From a virus, in IMG/VR virus record IMGVR_UViG_3300021057_000034, positions 1-24,310 of that record: 24,310 nt of DNA; one strand, 5' to 3'. Shown here in pieces: positions 1-7,275 of the stretch. How positions within the stretch are numbered: the first letter of the stretch is position 1; each line of letters starts with the position of its first letter. The translations under genes were made by a program, and so were the position numbers. The notes under the pieces are model-generated. The model was not told the origin of the DNA. It saw nothing but the letters and a program-made list of their open reading frames with translations, and did not search any database.

Positions 1-69
1 CGCTTGCTTTAGGTTGTCAGCGTCATCCGCTGTTCCCTTGGCGATCATGGAGAGGGCTATTTTGTCCAT
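1..69 (-). CDS. Partial CDS, N-terminus resembling a family 2 glycosyltransferase
   Basis: Only the first 23 codons are in the window; the gene runs off the left edge. The reading starts at an ATG at 69 and gives IALSMIAKGTADDADNL, which resembles the first beta strand and following loop of GT-A fold family 2 glycosyltransferases (typically ISLCMIVKN or KGT followed by acidic residues). It overlaps the end of the 70-aa gene upstream by 47 nt in another frame and has no clear ribosome site. It is the last visible gene of the left late operon. If the assignment holds, it could modify virion or host surface glycans. The call rests on a short N-terminal pattern only; no catalytic DXD motif is visible. 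Confidence 0.5.
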   Translation of the reverse strand, partial: MDKIALSMIAKGTADDADNLKQA

Positions 70-235
70 TATCTAAAAAGACGCCACAATATACGCAGCG
101 TATAATTTTTAACTTTTCCTTGAAGTGTTCGCTCTTTTGAAATTCAACGATGCTTTCTGTGAACTTGTGAACGCCATGTACTTCTTTTGTACATTCAGGT
201 ACGTCCTTTGTAGTTACCGTTGCAAGATTTATCAT
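23..235 (-). CDS. Small protein with a single CxxC knuckle
   Basis: A 70-aa product not assigned to a family. It is charged and ends with a CVYCG knuckle (Cys47, Cys50). Only one cysteine pair is present (plus Cys15, His20, His24), so zinc binding is possible but not assured. The start ATG overlaps the stop of the upstream gene as TAATG, which suggests translational coupling. Its last 47 nt are also read in another frame as the start of the glycosyltransferase-like gene. That overlap is long, so its true C-terminus deserves checking for a sequencing frameshift. Confidence 0.55.
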   Translation of the reverse strand: MINLATVTTKDVPECTKEVHGVHKFTESIVEFQKSEHFKEKLKIIRCVYCGVFLDNGQNSPLHDRQGNSG

Positions 236-648
236 TAGTTTTTTGCCTCACGAATCCGAAGGTGGGGGAACTTACGACCAAATTCAACAAAGAACTCTTT
301 ATTCATAGGCAATTCCTGGGGTGTATAGAGAGCGCGTATCATGTACTGAATGGGTTGTGGCATGTCTATCGTGTAGGAAATGTACCCATCGTGACCTTTA
401 TCCTTTGTTACCCCTCTGAAGCGCTTTCCACCGACTCGTATTTCTTTTCTTGTTTCCTTAACGTCCTGAACGTCTACTAAGTACGAATCCCATTTGGTTG
501 GATTTGTGGCGATCCACACCTTAAAGCACTCTTCAATAACAGGCCAGGGGTTCATACCAGACTTTTTCTTTAACTCTTCGAGGTGTTTAACAGCACGAAC
601 ATGGGAGAATTTGCGAGGAATACCAAATTGATCAATGAAGGTGTCCAT
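235..648 (-). CDS. Hypothetical late protein downstream of capsid gene
   Basis: A 137-aa product beginning MDTFIDQFGIPRKF. A TTG one codon upstream is possible, but the ATG at 648 is preferred. No domain was recognised. It is mixed alpha/beta in appearance, with a basic middle (KETRKEIRVGGKRFRG) and a Pro-rich loop. No signal peptide or membrane segment is seen. It lies downstream of the capsid gene, after a strong terminator and a hairpin-rich leader, so it may be separately transcribed or need read-through. Position suggests a virion or head-tail connection protein; this is inference from gene order only. Confidence 0.75.
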   Translation of the reverse strand: MDTFIDQFGIPRKFSHVRAVKHLEELKKKSGMNPWPVIEECFKVWIATNPTKWDSYLVDVQDVKETRKEIRVGGKRFRGVTKDKGHDGYISYTIDMPQPIQYMIRALYTPQELPMNKEFFVEFGRKFPHLRIREAKN

Positions 649-657
649 CAAGTATAA

Positions 658-715
658 GCAAGGGGTGATCAGACCCTTGCGCCTATAGTCTGATTATTGG
701 CGCTATAGGTGTCAA
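658..715 (-). promoter_or_regulatory. Leader with hairpins and weak promoter candidate
   Basis: Reading on the minus strand after the capsid terminator there is a TTGACA (715-710), but the best -10 candidate (GACTAT, 690-685) is 19 nt away, so the promoter call is weak. The leader holds a perfect 7-bp hairpin (658-664 with 674-680, 9-nt loop) just upstream of the ATG at 648. It also holds two overlapping, mutually exclusive pairings (GCGCC with GGCGC, or CCTATAG with CTATAGG, within 679-709). No Shine-Dalgarno precedes the ATG. Confidence 0.35.
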
Positions 716-717
716 GA

Positions 718-753
718 GGAAAAAATAAGAGGGGAGTTGATCAGTCTCCCCTC
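718..753 (-). terminator. Rho-independent terminator after capsid gene
   Basis: A perfect 8-bp stem, GAGGGGAG with CTCCCCTC (729-736 and 746-753), closes a 9-nt loop. On the minus strand it is followed by TTATTTTTT. It sits about 24 nt beyond the capsid stop codon. The A-run on the other side (CTCAAAAA) could give weak termination on the plus strand too. Confidence 0.9.
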
Positions 754-776
754 AAAAACTACCACCTGCCAGGTTA

Positions 777-1697
777 TTAGCCTTCTTGGTTGTAGCCTGT
801 TCGGCGAGCATTTGCACGCTCAGCCAAGAACTCAAGAGTTGCTTCTCCAATAATCATTCCTTTGGTGTTGTCACCTGTTTTATCAAGTGATTCACGTTTA
901 GGTTGACGATTCTTAAGATAGGCGATTCTCCATTTGTCCTCTTTAAGACCTAAGACAGTCGGTCCAGGAGTTGCATTTGAAGAATAGACGTCTTTGTGAC
1001 CAAAGATTCTATGTACTCCAAAGTCAGACTCGTAAACCATAACTGGTCGAGTAAGTCTTTTGTCTGACGCATCAACATATTTAGTTGATCCAGCCGTAAA
1101 GGTTGAAATCTTCTGTCTAAGTTGAAGTGTGGTCAGAACCATATCAAACACATCAGATGTTCCTACATCTACTGCGACATCGTACACCATAGAGTTAAAC
1201 TCAGTTTCCGATAAGGAAGTACCTGAATTTCTGTTGGTGTAATGTGAAGTCACAATGTTGTGGACACCTGCCATTTGACGTGCGACACCCGAATCACCTG
1301 ACGCGCGGGAGCCTCTTAAGAGGGAATACTCCAATTTGTTTTTCCAATCTTTGAGGGCTTTAGCTGCCTGGTAATCATACGGATCAGCCATGCCAGCAAC
1401 AGATACTGCTCGCTCAGTTCCAGAAACCTTAAAGGTTGTTCTGATGATCTGAGTTACATTATTGCGGCGGGATGGTTGAGTAAGGTCTGAAAAGGTTGCA
1501 TCAGCACCTTCCACTTCAGTTGAAACTGAGGTAGGTCGGGCCAAGTAATCTTCAAGCCACTCGTGAAGCGTTTGATTTGCGGTTGTGGTCGCAAGCATTG
1601 TTGATAATGGATTATCATCAGGAGAAACATCACCAATAATATCTAAAAGATCCTCTCGGCGAGCTCCGTCCTGATATGTTTGTAGTCCAAAAGCCAT
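777..1697 (-). CDS. Major capsid protein, SU10/DUF5309-like (HK97 fold)
   Basis: This 306-aa product is the probable major head subunit. The N-terminus has the pattern of the SU10-type capsid family: REDLLDIIGDVSPDDNPLSTML, then an HEW block near residue 45, then an EGADATFSDLTQPSRRNN stretch where the E-loop is expected. It ends with a conserved-looking EATLEFLAERANARRTG. Length is close to that expected (about 300-350 aa). The product is preceded by an AAAGGAAGG ribosome site that is rather far (about 12 nt) from the ATG, and is followed by a strong terminator, as is usual for a highly expressed head gene. The scaffold-like gene is directly upstream. Family assignment is from remembered pattern, not a search. 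Confidence 0.9.
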   Translation of the reverse strand: MAFGLQTYQDGARREDLLDIIGDVSPDDNPLSTMLATTTANQTLHEWLEDYLARPTSVSTEVEGADATFSDLTQPSRRNNVTQIIRTTFKVSGTERAVSVAGMADPYDYQAAKALKDWKNKLEYSLLRGSRASGDSGVARQMAGVHNIVTSHYTNRNSGTSLSETEFNSMVYDVAVDVGTSDVFDMVLTTLQLRQKISTFTAGSTKYVDASDKRLTRPVMVYESDFGVHRIFGHKDVYSSNATPGPTVLGLKEDKWRIAYLKNRQPKRESLDKTGDNTKGMIIGEATLEFLAERANARRTGYNQEG

Positions 1698-1719
1698 AAG
1701 TAAATTTCACCTTCCTTTC

Positions 1720-1753
1720 TCACATGAAAAGAGATACCCGATAAGGCATGTGA
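1720..1753 (-). repeat. Inverted repeat in capsid mRNA leader
   Basis: A perfect 7-bp inverted repeat, TCACATG (1720-1726) and CATGTGA (1747-1753), flanks a 20-nt spacer in the 84-nt gap between the scaffold and capsid genes. The minus-strand transcript could fold it just upstream of the capsid ribosome site, for example as an mRNA-stabilising or translation-tuning element. The function is inferred. Confidence 0.5.
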
Positions 1754-1781
1754 ACTTAAAGGGCCTAAGCAAATAAATAAA

Positions 1782-2549
1782 TTAACGGGGAATCTTAGAA
1801 AGTCTTACAGCAAGGGCGTCCTGATTGCCTCGTCTACTTTCGTATACTAGGGTCTGATCGTCCTCTGGTAAGCTTCTTGCCTCACCCGTTGCCTCTAAAG
1901 ATGCTTGTTCTTTAGGAGCTAAGCTCTCCAGAGTTTCCTTCTGGACTTGAGCCTTTGTTTTTTCAGCGATAGGTTTTTGAATACTTTTGAGGTAAGATGC
2001 TGCCTCACCAAGTGAGAGCTGTCTTCCCCCGTACTTGTCAGGATTTACTTGAGAGTGATACATAAGTCCTTGAGCTTGGGTCGCAAATAATTCGTCCGCA
2101 AGCTCGGGATGCTTCGCATACGCTTCTTTCTGTTCCTGTTCATACAGGTATTGTGCAACCGATGCTTCTGCACGCTGTGCTCGTTGAATCGCCTCTTGTG
2201 CTTGTAGTTGAGCTTGTGTTACCACATTCTCGTTAATAAGCCCTGTTTCAGGATCGTATACTGGTTGGGGCGTTTGAGGCTGTGGCGTATTCATGGAAGT
2301 AAACACTCCCTCAAAATACTCACGCCTTGTTCGCTCCTCCCGTAACTGTTCCCTAAGCTTTTCAAACTCACGCGCTGTGCGTTCTTTTACCCCTTCGGGT
2401 AATCCTTGTGCGTCTTTACCTTCTGTTGTTTGTGTTTCCACCGTTTCAGTAGGTGTAACCGCATCAGGAGTTTGTTGTTCTGTGGCAGGCATTGCCACGT
2501 CCTGAGTTACTTTCTCAGGATCTGTATTGCCTTGTGGTGTAGCCATCAT
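1782..2549 (-). CDS. Scaffold-like head assembly protein
   Basis: A 255-aa product with the composition and position of a phage scaffolding protein. The N-terminal third is low-complexity and Thr/Pro/Gln-rich. A charged helix follows (RTAREFEKLREQLREERTRRE, about residues 58-78), then a Pro-rich linker (PQPQTPQPVYDPETG) and a long Gln/Ala/Glu helical region. No cysteine or enzymatic motif is seen. It lies immediately upstream of the capsid gene, the usual order portal-(small genes)-scaffold-capsid. The start is an ATGATG pair 6 nt after a near-perfect AAAGGAGGTGAT site, so it should be strongly translated. It could also carry a maturation role, but no protease motif is seen. Confidence 0.8.
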   Translation of the reverse strand: MMATPQGNTDPEKVTQDVAMPATEQQTPDAVTPTETVETQTTEGKDAQGLPEGVKERTAREFEKLREQLREERTRREYFEGVFTSMNTPQPQTPQPVYDPETGLINENVVTQAQLQAQEAIQRAQRAEASVAQYLYEQEQKEAYAKHPELADELFATQAQGLMYHSQVNPDKYGGRQLSLGEAASYLKSIQKPIAEKTKAQVQKETLESLAPKEQASLEATGEARSLPEDDQTLVYESRRGNQDALAVRLSKIPR

Positions 2550-2729
2550 CTATCACCTCCTTTCGTAAGGTTAATTGTTAAAATGTGCGATTTTTTACAA
2601 GCCCGCATAGCTTGGATGGTTGGGATTTAGATCATCCCAGTTCCAACCCCTATAGGTGCTAAAACTGAATCCTCATGTAAGGGATATGAGATTAGTGAAA
2701 GATTATTCAGTGCCTATAAGAGCCAGAGC
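2550..2729 (-). promoter_or_regulatory. 180-nt leader before scaffold gene
   Basis: No convincing gene is seen here. On the minus strand it contains a nested hairpin (GGGAT with ATCCC, flanked by GGTT and AACC, about 2610-2648). It also contains a copy of the 9-mer CACCTATAG (2658-2650), which also occurs in the leader at 711-703. A 20-codon reading frame starting near 2607 overlaps the scaffold start and may be chance. The strong scaffold ribosome site lies at its downstream end. A promoter is plausible but no good -35/-10 pair was found. Confidence 0.4.
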
Positions 2730-2969
2730 TCAGATGACCTTTGTGCCGTTAATGTAAATGTGCCCGTCTACTACGTCTGCACCAGTACCAAGGGGAAATC
2801 CCGTTGTGCACTTAATGCAAACACCGTCATGTCCACGTCTTTCAAACGTATGCAACCCTCGTTCGCAGTTTCGAAGCTGAAGGGTATGCACTCTATTTTT
2901 TGCTTCATGTTCTCCCACCTTCCAAAACTCGTTATCGTTATCTGGTAGGGGATCTACTGCTTTTGTCAT
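2730..2969 (-). CDS. Small late protein with CxxC and C-terminal beta motif
   Basis: A 79-aa product, unassigned. It begins MTKAVDPLPDNDNEFW and has a cysteine/histidine set that could bind zinc (Cys34, His40, Cys51, Cys54 in GVCIKC). It ends with GHIYINGTKVI, a short beta hairpin pattern. Its start ATG overlaps the stop of the upstream 78-aa gene as ATGA. It lies between the portal and scaffold genes, so a minor head or head-assembly role is possible. Confidence 0.65.
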   Translation of the reverse strand: MTKAVDPLPDNDNEFWKVGEHEAKNRVHTLQLRNCERGLHTFERRGHDGVCIKCTTGFPLGTGADVVDGHIYINGTKVI

Positions 2970-3202
2970 GATCTTGATGAACCAAATGGCTGTGTGTCTT
3001 CAACGACACCATCTGTTTTAAACGCTGCGTGTGCTGCGCCTACACCTTCATCTAAAAAGTTGCGCGTCTCATTAACACCCCAATGAAACGTATATCCGTC
3101 AACCGTTGTGGTTCTTTGATCTATAGAACTATCTGTGTACTCGGTTGTTACTACTTCAGTTGCGCTTTGAATTTTTGGTCTTGCCTTTACTCTTACTCCC
3201 AT
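2966..3202 (-). CDS. Small late protein, unknown
   Basis: A 78-aa product starting MGVRVKARPKIQSATEVVTTEY, with a Thr-rich N-terminal half and a GAAHAAF segment. No family was recognised. It has a good AAAGGAGGTG ribosome site 9 nt before the ATG. That site lies inside the last 47 nt of the upstream 66-aa gene, which it overlaps in another frame. It is translationally linked by ATGA to the next gene. A head accessory function is inferred from position only. Confidence 0.7.
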   Translation of the reverse strand: MGVRVKARPKIQSATEVVTTEYTDSSIDQRTTTVDGYTFHWGVNETRNFLDEGVGAAHAAFKTDGVVEDTQPFGSSRS

Positions 3203-3356
3203 GCTTAACCACCTCCTTTGGTTTATTTGAAACTTCTAATATGACTACTGCGTCCCGTTCTGCTAACTCCTGTGCCGTCTTATCATCCATCTCAACGACA
3301 TCTCCAACGTTCCACCCCGTATTTACAAATCCTTTACTTACTCGAACTATCGCCAT
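3156..3356 (-). CDS. Small late protein, head-region accessory
   Basis: The ATG at 3356 is preferred over a GTG at 3365 because AGGAGGTGA sits 8 nt ahead of it, and the GTG would overlap that site. The 66-aa product starts MAIVRVSKGFVNTGWNVGDV and resembles the short beta-barrel proteins often found near phage head genes (pattern 'G..v.vgdvv.l.d..A..Li..g.av'). It ends with a very basic Lys/Ser tail (KHGSKSKGKTKNSKRN). The resemblance is weak, so the function is left open. It overlaps its downstream neighbour by 47 nt. Confidence 0.65.
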   Translation of the reverse strand: MAIVRVSKGFVNTGWNVGDVVEMDDKTAQELAERDAVVILEVSNKPKEVVKHGSKSKGKTKNSKRN

Positions 3357-3669
3357 TTTGTTCACCTCCTATTGCAAATGGATCTTGAATTTCATTCTTT
3401 TCTTTTTTCTTTAAGGCCTTTGCCTGCTCGCCCATTGCATCAATCCATCCTAAAAGCTCTGCTACTACCTTCTTAAATACAGATGCAGTTTTTGCTGCAT
3501 ATAAAAACTCTTCTTCCTTCTTAAAATGTGTTGGATCAGGAAACGACTGGTTGAGCTTGTCCATTAGGTACGGCTTGAATACCTGCTGGAACCCCTCCGA
3601 CTGCTCCATTGCCTGAATTAACAGGGACTGGCGCAGCGCTTCCTGCTCCTCCTTGGATAGGTTGGCCAT
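3334..3669 (-). CDS. Helical protein overprinted on the portal 3' end
   Basis: A 111-aa reading beginning MANLSKEEQEALRQSLLIQA and rich in amphipathic helix (MEQSEGFQQVFKPYLMDKLNQ, FLYAAKTASVFKKVVAELLGWI). It ends GGEQNGDSSSK. Its first 134 nt overlap the portal gene in the +1 frame, where the portal reads a Pro/Gln/Gly-rich tail. The downstream 66-aa gene starts just before its end (23-nt overlap). No ribosome site precedes the ATG, so translation could depend on coupling or on a +1 frameshift from the portal. The remaining 200 nt contain no other gene and its composition is protein-like. Function unknown; a head-assembly partner is possible. Confidence 0.7.
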   Translation of the reverse strand: MANLSKEEQEALRQSLLIQAMEQSEGFQQVFKPYLMDKLNQSFPDPTHFKKEEEFLYAAKTASVFKKVVAELLGWIDAMGEQAKALKKKEKNEIQDPFAIGGEQNGDSSSK

Positions 3670-5575
3670 TTTGCATTGCTGGAACTGGTAACTGTGGTTG
3701 TATCTTTTCAAAGTATTTGTCTGCGTCTTTCTTGCCTAGTTGCTCAAAGAAGTCTTCAAGCAAGTCCTTAACCTTAAGCTTGTATCCCTCTTGTGCAAGC
3801 ATTTGGGTAGCTGCTGGATTAAGGGCGGTCTCAACCATATTCTTTGAAGCCTGAAGTATCTGTGCCTCATCGGGGATTCGCATAGATTCAATATCTGCTA
3901 TATAGTCGTAGTTGCCCGACAAGTCTTCAGGTTCTAAAATGAGCGCTCCTGTCTGCATGTCGTCCTCCATCGTGAGCTTTGGAACGGTAACGCCCGCAGC
4001 GGACACTGGGTAGAGTGGCTCTGTGAAGTCAGAGATGTTAATGTCAGTTGGTGTGTTCTCATCGCTTAACATGTCAATTGAGCGATCAGTTAGCCCCTCT
4101 CCGTCTAAACCAACATTCTGAAAGTATTTGATGGCGTCTTTACCTGTAATGCGAATTATCTTTATGCGTTCTTGAGGATTTGAGAATAAGAATTGCTGAT
4201 TCATTGAAAACCAGAACATCATTTGCTTCTTAAGGGCATCTCCTAGAAACTGCTGGTTGAAGTTATCACGTGCAGAGCGTTGCAGCGCTGTATCTCTTAC
4301 CTCAGTCGCGGTCTTATCATCTGCTCCTGGGTCTATACCTGATATGCCTTGTGATGTTTCACCCAGTGCCTCTTGCATAGCGCCAACAAGAAGACGATAG
4401 GTTGTGGGAAACTCACGAACTCCTTGTGGGGTAAAGTTACCCGCCACAACATCATTTGTGGGATCTTGCATCATCCACTTAGCACCTGCGCCAAAGTTAA
4501 GAGTGTGCATCTGAACGGCACCGCCTGTAGATTTGACCTTTATGATTGGGTAGGTTGTGAGATTGACTGCGTCTATATATTGGGAAAGAAGTGCGTTTAT
4601 TGCCTTTTGAATCTTCTCAACAGGTTCAATTTCAGATAATCCATAGAGGTCTTGATCTATGGGGTAGTACTTAAGCTGAATAACAGGAATTTGACCATGC
4701 TTATAGGGATTGGGGATATCTCGAAGGATTACTCCGTGCTTTGGCGCAAAGGTGATCCACCTATCACATCTGTATTCAGTCACAACCTCAACCGTGCGAT
4801 ATACCTCATCTCGACCTAAAAAGTCCTGAAGACCTTTAATTGACTTGTCCTTTACGACATAATTGGTTGATCGTTGATCGCCACCAACTTGTGCATCTTC
4901 TCGAAGCACACGTTGCAAGATATCAAGGTTTTTATATATTGGCTTACTACGTGCTGCGTCATTTGTTTGCTGCAAGGATTGAAGGGTAGGATAGGAGCGT
5001 ACCTGGCACCAGTTTTTAATGGTTGCGTATGAAGGATTAGCCAACACATCGCGGTTACTTAAGACTTCAAAGTCAGGTCCGTCAAAGTGAGGATAGGATT
5101 TTTTAGCATCTGAGTCATACTTTCTTTCATATTTCCACTTACAGATACCAAATGAGGCGCCATATTTTCTTGCATTAAGATCCATTAAAGCCCACTTAGC
5201 AAGCATGGTCTGCCCATCAGCTCGTTCGTTATCATCCCACTGCCATGATAGAAGTTCATTATTGATCTTAGCGCCAAGTGCATCTCCTCCTTCACGTGGC
5301 ACAAGTCTTCCTTTTGGCTTTCTACCTACTAAGCGAGAGGTCTTTTCATATAAAGCGGTGAAGGTTCTTGGATCAAACATGGTTGCCTTATAGGGCCATG
5401 CGTTTTCTTGGATATAGGATCGGAAGAGGATGTCTTTTTTGTCAAAGTCCACAATGCGTGTGTCAAGATCCTGTCTTGACATTTCATAGTGACCTACTAC
5501 CTCAGTAAAGGTTTTGCGTTCTTCTTTGGTACCAACTGCAGGAACCTCGTTTATTGAATTAGATCGAGCTGGCAT
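3536..5575 (-). CDS. Portal protein, P22/SU10-type
   Basis: A 679-aa product, close to the size of P22-type portals. The dodecameric portal forms the DNA entry vertex and docks the terminase. The N-terminal region (YIQENAWPYKATMFDPRTFTALYEKTSRLVGRKPKG, written here in two pieces: YIQENAWPYKATMFDP and RTFTALYEKTSRLVGR) matches the early helical region of such portals. A central segment IPNPYKHGQIPVIQLKYYPI and GLSEIEPVEKIQKAINAL corresponds to the clip/wing part, followed by a long helical region with ATEVRDTALQRSARDN. The C-terminus is a disordered Pro/Gly/Gln tail whose last 134 nt are shared with another frame. The gene has no ribosome site and its ATG lies only about 12 nt after the U-run of a terminator, which is unusual. 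Confidence 0.9.
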   Translation of the reverse strand: MPARSNSINEVPAVGTKEERKTFTEVVGHYEMSRQDLDTRIVDFDKKDILFRSYIQENAWPYKATMFDPRTFTALYEKTSRLVGRKPKGRLVPREGGDALGAKINNELLSWQWDDNERADGQTMLAKWALMDLNARKYGASFGICKWKYERKYDSDAKKSYPHFDGPDFEVLSNRDVLANPSYATIKNWCQVRSYPTLQSLQQTNDAARSKPIYKNLDILQRVLREDAQVGGDQRSTNYVVKDKSIKGLQDFLGRDEVYRTVEVVTEYRCDRWITFAPKHGVILRDIPNPYKHGQIPVIQLKYYPIDQDLYGLSEIEPVEKIQKAINALLSQYIDAVNLTTYPIIKVKSTGGAVQMHTLNFGAGAKWMMQDPTNDVVAGNFTPQGVREFPTTYRLLVGAMQEALGETSQGISGIDPGADDKTATEVRDTALQRSARDNFNQQFLGDALKKQMMFWFSMNQQFLFSNPQERIKIIRITGKDAIKYFQNVGLDGEGLTDRSIDMLSDENTPTDINISDFTEPLYPVSAAGVTVPKLTMEDDMQTGALILEPEDLSGNYDYIADIESMRIPDEAQILQASKNMVETALNPAATQMLAQEGYKLKVKDLLEDFFEQLGKKDADKYFEKIQPQLPVPAMQNGQPIQGGAGSAAPVPVNSGNGAVGGVPAGIQAVPNGQAQPVVS

Positions 5576-5586
5576 AAGTTTTTGGC

Positions 5587-5624
5587 CATAAAAAAAGACC
5601 CACCTATAAAAATAGTGGGCCTTT
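5587..5624 (-). terminator. Terminator directly upstream of the portal gene
   Basis: A 10-bp stem (5594-5603 with 5615-5624; on the minus strand AAAGGCCCAC with GTGGGTCTTT, one G-U pair) closes an 11-nt loop and is followed by a continuous U-run. It should be efficient on the minus strand and may also act on the plus strand. It stands between the TerL operon and the portal ATG, so portal expression requires read-through. Confidence 0.85.
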
Positions 5625-5657
5625 GCCTTTTACAAGCTTTGGGCTTTCTTAAATACT

Positions 5658-5685
5658 ATGTTAATTCACAAAATCCTATTGTCAA
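5658..5685 (-). promoter_or_regulatory. Promoter candidate feeding the portal leader
   Basis: TTGACA (5685-5680) is separated by 16 nt from TAACAT (5663-5658) on the minus strand, just after the stop of the 89-aa gene. A transcript starting near 5651 would run only about 65 nt before reaching the U-run of the terminator at 5587-5624. The same TAACAT -10 form occurs in the plus-strand promoter at 7993-8021. Confidence 0.6.
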
Positions 5686-5689
5686 GTTT

Positions 5690-5959
5690 TTACTCAACAG
5701 ACGCCTTTTCATCAACTTGCACGCTCTCCTCACCCTTAATTTGAGTAATCGTCCTTGCCTGCATAAATATCTGTACCTTGCCGTATCCTGATCCAATAAT
5801 AAGGTTTGATATGGAGCGTATGATCTTAGGCAGTATCATAGGGTTCAGTCCCGTTTCAATAAGCGCCATCTTGATAAGGTAAAGCTCTGGGTCTGCCTTA
5901 GATAGAGTTTCCAAGTACTTTTGTTCGTTATTCTGTTTTTGCTTATCGTAATCGTTCAT
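5690..5959 (-). CDS. Hypothetical protein between TerL and portal
   Basis: An 89-aa product starting MNDYDKQKQNNEQKYLETL. It is mainly helical, with a hydrophobic middle (NPMILPKIIRSISNLIIGSG) and an acidic C-terminus. No family was recognised. The middle segment is too polar for a confident membrane helix. It starts one nucleotide after the TerL stop, so it is in the terminase operon and precedes the promoter and terminator of the portal leader. A packaging or portal-related accessory role is inferred from location. Confidence 0.65.
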   Translation of the reverse strand: MNDYDKQKQNNEQKYLETLSKADPELYLIKMALIETGLNPMILPKIIRSISNLIIGSGYGKVQIFMQARTITQIKGEESVQVDEKASVE

Positions 5960-5960
5960 T

Positions 5961-7274
5961 TCAGTTTAGACTCCAATTCTTATTCGATATGTCATCAAGT
6001 GGTGGTATATATTTCTGCTCCTTCCCTTTGTAACTTACTGCAAAATACCTTAATGCGTCCATTGCATGATCGTTTGCCTTTTCAGGTACATCTGGCTCAT
6101 TTAAATCTTGAGCTTGTGTGACTGACTTTTCCTTCCACCTGTAGGTTTCAAATTCACGGATAACATTGGCACATGTATTAAAGACGAACAGTCGGGGCAT
6201 TCCATCTCCCCCAGCATATCTAACAGAAGGCACGGCGTGACCTGGTATTTTTTTAAGAGCCTCTGATACTTTTTCAATGCCGAATCGTACCCAGTTGTTT
6301 TGATTGGTTCCTGTTTCTTTATTGGCTGGGGTAATGTAGATCCCACGTTGCGCGAATTCATTAATCCATTGAGCTCCGCTTGGATCTCCGAAAGTGGAGA
6401 TGAGTCTTCCCATATTGATTGTTTTGGCATTGATGATCCCAGCGTGATAATCAATCGTTTGCCCCGTTTCGTAATGTTCTTGATATATGAACCAGTTATC
6501 ATCTCCATCGACACCGATCCATAAGCAAGCTGTAGGGTTAGTAGATCCAAAATCGATTGCTCTGTATATTTGCCATTCTTGGGGTATGTCAAACGGCTCA
6601 ATAACGTGGACTTGTCTATCGAAACCTTTATATACGAGCCCTGTGTATTTTCTAAAATCCGCCATAAACTCTTGGGCGAACGTGTCTTCTGTAAGTTCTT
6701 TCTTTTGTGCATCTATTTCCTCCTCTGCAATGTAGGGATTATCGTAACTTGTAAAACGCCATGATTTATATAAACCATCGGTTGCCTGCCCAATCTGGTA
6801 TAGATCGTAAAAGTGGTTGTATCCTTTAGGTGTGGAAATAAAAATAACAGGAGCTTGGTAATCGGTGAGGGTAGGGCGAAGTACCTCCGACCATAGCCAA
6901 TCCCAATTTCGTATAGAGGCGATTTCGTCAACGACCAAGCCACGTAGTTTGACCCCGCGGAGAGCGTCAGGGTTTTCAGCTCCTTTAAGTTCGATGACCG
7001 AACCATTTTTAAGGGTGATTGATAGCTCGACTTCATTTTTCTTGTCAATGATTGCTTGTGGGACATAGCTTTGTAATCCTTTCCAGTGAATTTGTTTTGC
7101 CTGACGATAGGTGGGGGCGACAATCCAATATGTTCCAACCTCACGTGACGCCCAGTCTATAACTGTCAGTTCTGCAAATACAGACTTGCCCGACCTTCGA
7201 CCCGCACATACCACTCTAAAGCGATGTGGATCATCCCATACCTTTGTCTGCCATTTAGATAAGTTGATTTGCAT
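5961..7274 (-). CDS. Terminase large subunit (ATPase and nuclease)
   Basis: The 437-aa product is the DNA-packaging motor that acts at the portal. Walker A is GRRSGKS (residues 25-31), Walker B is LVVDE (113-117) and the coupling motif is FISTPKG (about 145-151). The C-terminal RNase H-like nuclease shows AIDFG (Asp241), GDPSG (Asp297) and NDHAMDALRY (Asp402/Asp406). All key acidic residues are present, so both activities should be intact. Length is typical of Terminase_6-type enzymes. It starts one nucleotide after the TerS stop, so the pair is translationally linked. Confidence 0.96.
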   Translation of the reverse strand: MQINLSKWQTKVWDDPHRFRVVCAGRRSGKSVFAELTVIDWASREVGTYWIVAPTYRQAKQIHWKGLQSYVPQAIIDKKNEVELSITLKNGSVIELKGAENPDALRGVKLRGLVVDEIASIRNWDWLWSEVLRPTLTDYQAPVIFISTPKGYNHFYDLYQIGQATDGLYKSWRFTSYDNPYIAEEEIDAQKKELTEDTFAQEFMADFRKYTGLVYKGFDRQVHVIEPFDIPQEWQIYRAIDFGSTNPTACLWIGVDGDDNWFIYQEHYETGQTIDYHAGIINAKTINMGRLISTFGDPSGAQWINEFAQRGIYITPANKETGTNQNNWVRFGIEKVSEALKKIPGHAVPSVRYAGGDGMPRLFVFNTCANVIREFETYRWKEKSVTQAQDLNEPDVPEKANDHAMDALRYFAVSYKGKEQKYIPPLDDISNKNWSLN

Positions 7275-7275
7275 C

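Noticed and set aside
2547-2607. A 20-codon leader frame before the scaffold gene
   Set aside because: No ribosome site of its own and no conserved feature; kept only as a note in the leader entry.
6101-7144. Two long alternative minus-strand frames inside the TerL gene
   Set aside because: They lie wholly within TerL in another frame, have frame-shadow composition and no ribosome site, whereas TerL shows all motifs.
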